Positions 5,406 to 6,366 of a DNA stretch of 6,366 nt are shown here, piece by piece. Positions within the stretch are counted from its first letter, which is position 1. Every line of letters begins with the position of its first letter. The DNA comes from Candidatus Aminicenantota bacterium (GTDB taxonomy: Bacteria > Acidobacteriota > Aminicenantia > UBA2199), in assembly GCA_030639705.1 (NCBI GenBank), contig DAOWKX010000124.1, forward strand, positions 1-6,366. The letters run 5' to 3'. Below the pieces are notes generated by a model. The model searched no databases and was not told where the DNA came from. It saw only the letters and a list, made by a program, of their open reading frames with translations. Both the position numbers and the translations under genes were made by a program.

Positions 5406-5934
5406 ACCCAAAATCAGACCTTATTTTAAAGCTGTGTTCGTGAGTATTTTTATGGCCATAATCATACTCTTTCTTCTGATCAACTACATTGCCTCTGCCC
5501 TAAAAATCGAGGGGACTTCCATGAATCCGGTATTGAAGGATCAGGAAAGGGTAATCATTCTTAAAAGCCCTGTCAATAAAAATCATATCCACCGATTTGA
5601 TATCATTGTTTTTTCAACCTCACGGGAACCCCATAAGAAGTTAATCAAGCGGGTGATCGGACTCCCCGGGGAGCATATCGAGATAAAACAGGGAAAGGTA
5701 TATGTTAACAACAAAATATTAAATCAGACCTTTTTATCTCCGGCTGACTCAACCGCATACGCCATGATATCCATGAAGCCGGTCAAAATTCCCGAAAATC
5801 ATTATTTTGTCATCGGAGATAATCGACGGATCAGCAAAGATTCCAGAACATTTGGCCTCATTCCCCGTGATCGGATTATTGGAAAAGCTATTCTACGATA
5901 CTGGCCTTTTTCACGTTTTGGTAAAATTTCATGA
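5398..5934 (+). CDS. lepB: Type I signal peptidase
   Basis: Signal peptidase I is a membrane-anchored Ser/Lys protease that removes signal peptides from exported proteins. This copy has 178 residues, near the short Gram-positive-like length rather than the 324 residues of E. coli LepB. A single membrane segment lies at about 12-34 with a basic N-terminus. Box B, GTSMNP, carries the nucleophile Ser41; box D, KLIKRVIGLPGE, carries the general base Lys84; box E reads GDNR (140-143) then SKDSRTFG (146-153). All catalytic elements are present, so it should be active. It starts 8 bases inside the radical SAM gene and ends in the ATGA overlap with the transporter gene, so the three are translated as one coupled unit. 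It may be the housekeeping enzyme or a copy dedicated to this operon; the window cannot tell. Confidence 0.92.
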   Translation: MVKPKIRPYFKAVFVSIFMAIIILFLLINYIASALKIEGTSMNPVLKDQERVIILKSPVNKNHIHRFDIIVFSTSREPHKKLIKRVIGLPGEHIEIKQGKVYVNNKILNQTFLSPADSTAYAMISMKPVKIPENHYFVIGDNRRISKDSRTFGLIPRDRIIGKAILRYWPFSRFGKIS

Positions 5935-6366
5935 AAAAATCAGCCTCGGTATTTTTAATAACCACTTTTATATCTGCCATTCTAATCGGTACGATTCTAT
6001 TGATGTTACCGATTTCCACCAATAACAAATCCATAACCTTTGAAAATGCCCTGTTTACTTCAACATCTGCGGTAACAGTTACCGGACTCATTGTGGTCGA
6101 TACCCCCACTTATTTTACCTTTTTCGGTAAGATGGTCATTTTGGTTCTGCTACAGTTCGGTGGCCTGGGATTCATGACTTTTTCAACCCTGATCATTCTA
6201 CTGGTGGGGAAAAGCATCTCCTTATCCGATAAATTTCTGATCGAAAATGAATTTACAGCCGGAAGTTACAAAAATATCTCAGATTTGATCAAAAAAATTT
6301 TCTACTTGACCTTTGGTTTTGAGTTTATCGGATCGGTGTTATTATTTTTTCAACTTTCAGATCTGA
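5931..6366 (+). CDS. ktrB: KtrB/TrkH-family potassium transporter subunit, N-terminal part
   Basis: KtrB and TrkH are membrane subunits of K+ uptake systems, made of four M1-P-M2 repeats related to K+ channels and controlled by a cytoplasmic RCK protein (KtrA/TrkA). The 145 residues visible start with a hydrophobic helix ending LPIST (26-30). The first pore loop follows, with the filter region TSAVTVTGL (Gly52), then FGKMVILVLLQFGGLGFMT (65-83), a strongly conserved family segment, and a third hydrophobic helix near 124-140. The short N-terminus leading straight into the first pore repeat is more like KtrB than the longer TrkH. The start codon overlaps the signal peptidase stop as ATGA, with no strong ribosome binding site, so coupling is expected. 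The gene is cut by the window end; a ktrA/trkA gene would be expected next. Confidence 0.9.
   Translation, partial: MKKSASVFLITTFISAILIGTILLMLPISTNNKSITFENALFTSTSAVTVTGLIVVDTPTYFTFFGKMVILVLLQFGGLGFMTFSTLIILLVGKSISLSDKFLIENEFTAGSYKNISDLIKKIFYLTFGFEFIGSVLLFFQLSDL

Overview
The window reads as chromosomal DNA of a Gram-negative-like bacterium. The sigma-70 type promoters, the GGGGTC repeat signature with a probable REP-associated transposase remnant, and the style of the radical SAM protein make a Desulfobacterota (former deltaproteobacterial) genome a reasonable guess. No gene here fixes the taxonomy, and this is inference only.

Left part (1-2004). A small partial reading frame with a Cys-Pro-Cys-Cys-Gly motif enters from the left edge on the minus strand and is unrecognised. 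It runs head to head into an AT-rich plus-strand pair: a YdjC/ChbG-family carbohydrate deacetylase and a GNAT-type N-acyltransferase, overlapping by 14 bases. Such pairs are typical of glycan or glycolipid biosynthesis loci. The deacetylase has lost, or never had, a normal start codon next to its conserved N-terminus, which suggests a recombination junction near 215/216.

Middle (2005-4055). The first gap holds GGGGTC-type inverted repeats and what looks like the C-terminal remnant of a REP-associated (RAYT/IS200-like) transposase. Next comes a minus-strand M29-type metallopeptidase-like gene with a near-consensus promoter, then a minus-strand tRNA-Val(CAC) with its own near-consensus promoter lying almost against the mature 5' end. 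A purine-rich low-complexity stretch and a partly complementary pyrimidine-rich segment follow.

Right part (4056-6366). A plus-strand, translationally coupled operon starts from a TTGACA-17-TAATAT promoter. It encodes (1) a radical SAM protein with an apparent SPASM-like Cys-rich domain at the N-terminus, an expanded CX3CX4C cluster motif and a C-terminal Ig-like beta domain; (2) a small type I signal peptidase; and (3) the N-terminal part of a KtrB/TrkH potassium transporter subunit, cut by the window end. The genes overlap by 8 and 4 bases. The radical SAM protein is the most unusual item in the window; its substrate cannot be read from the sequence.
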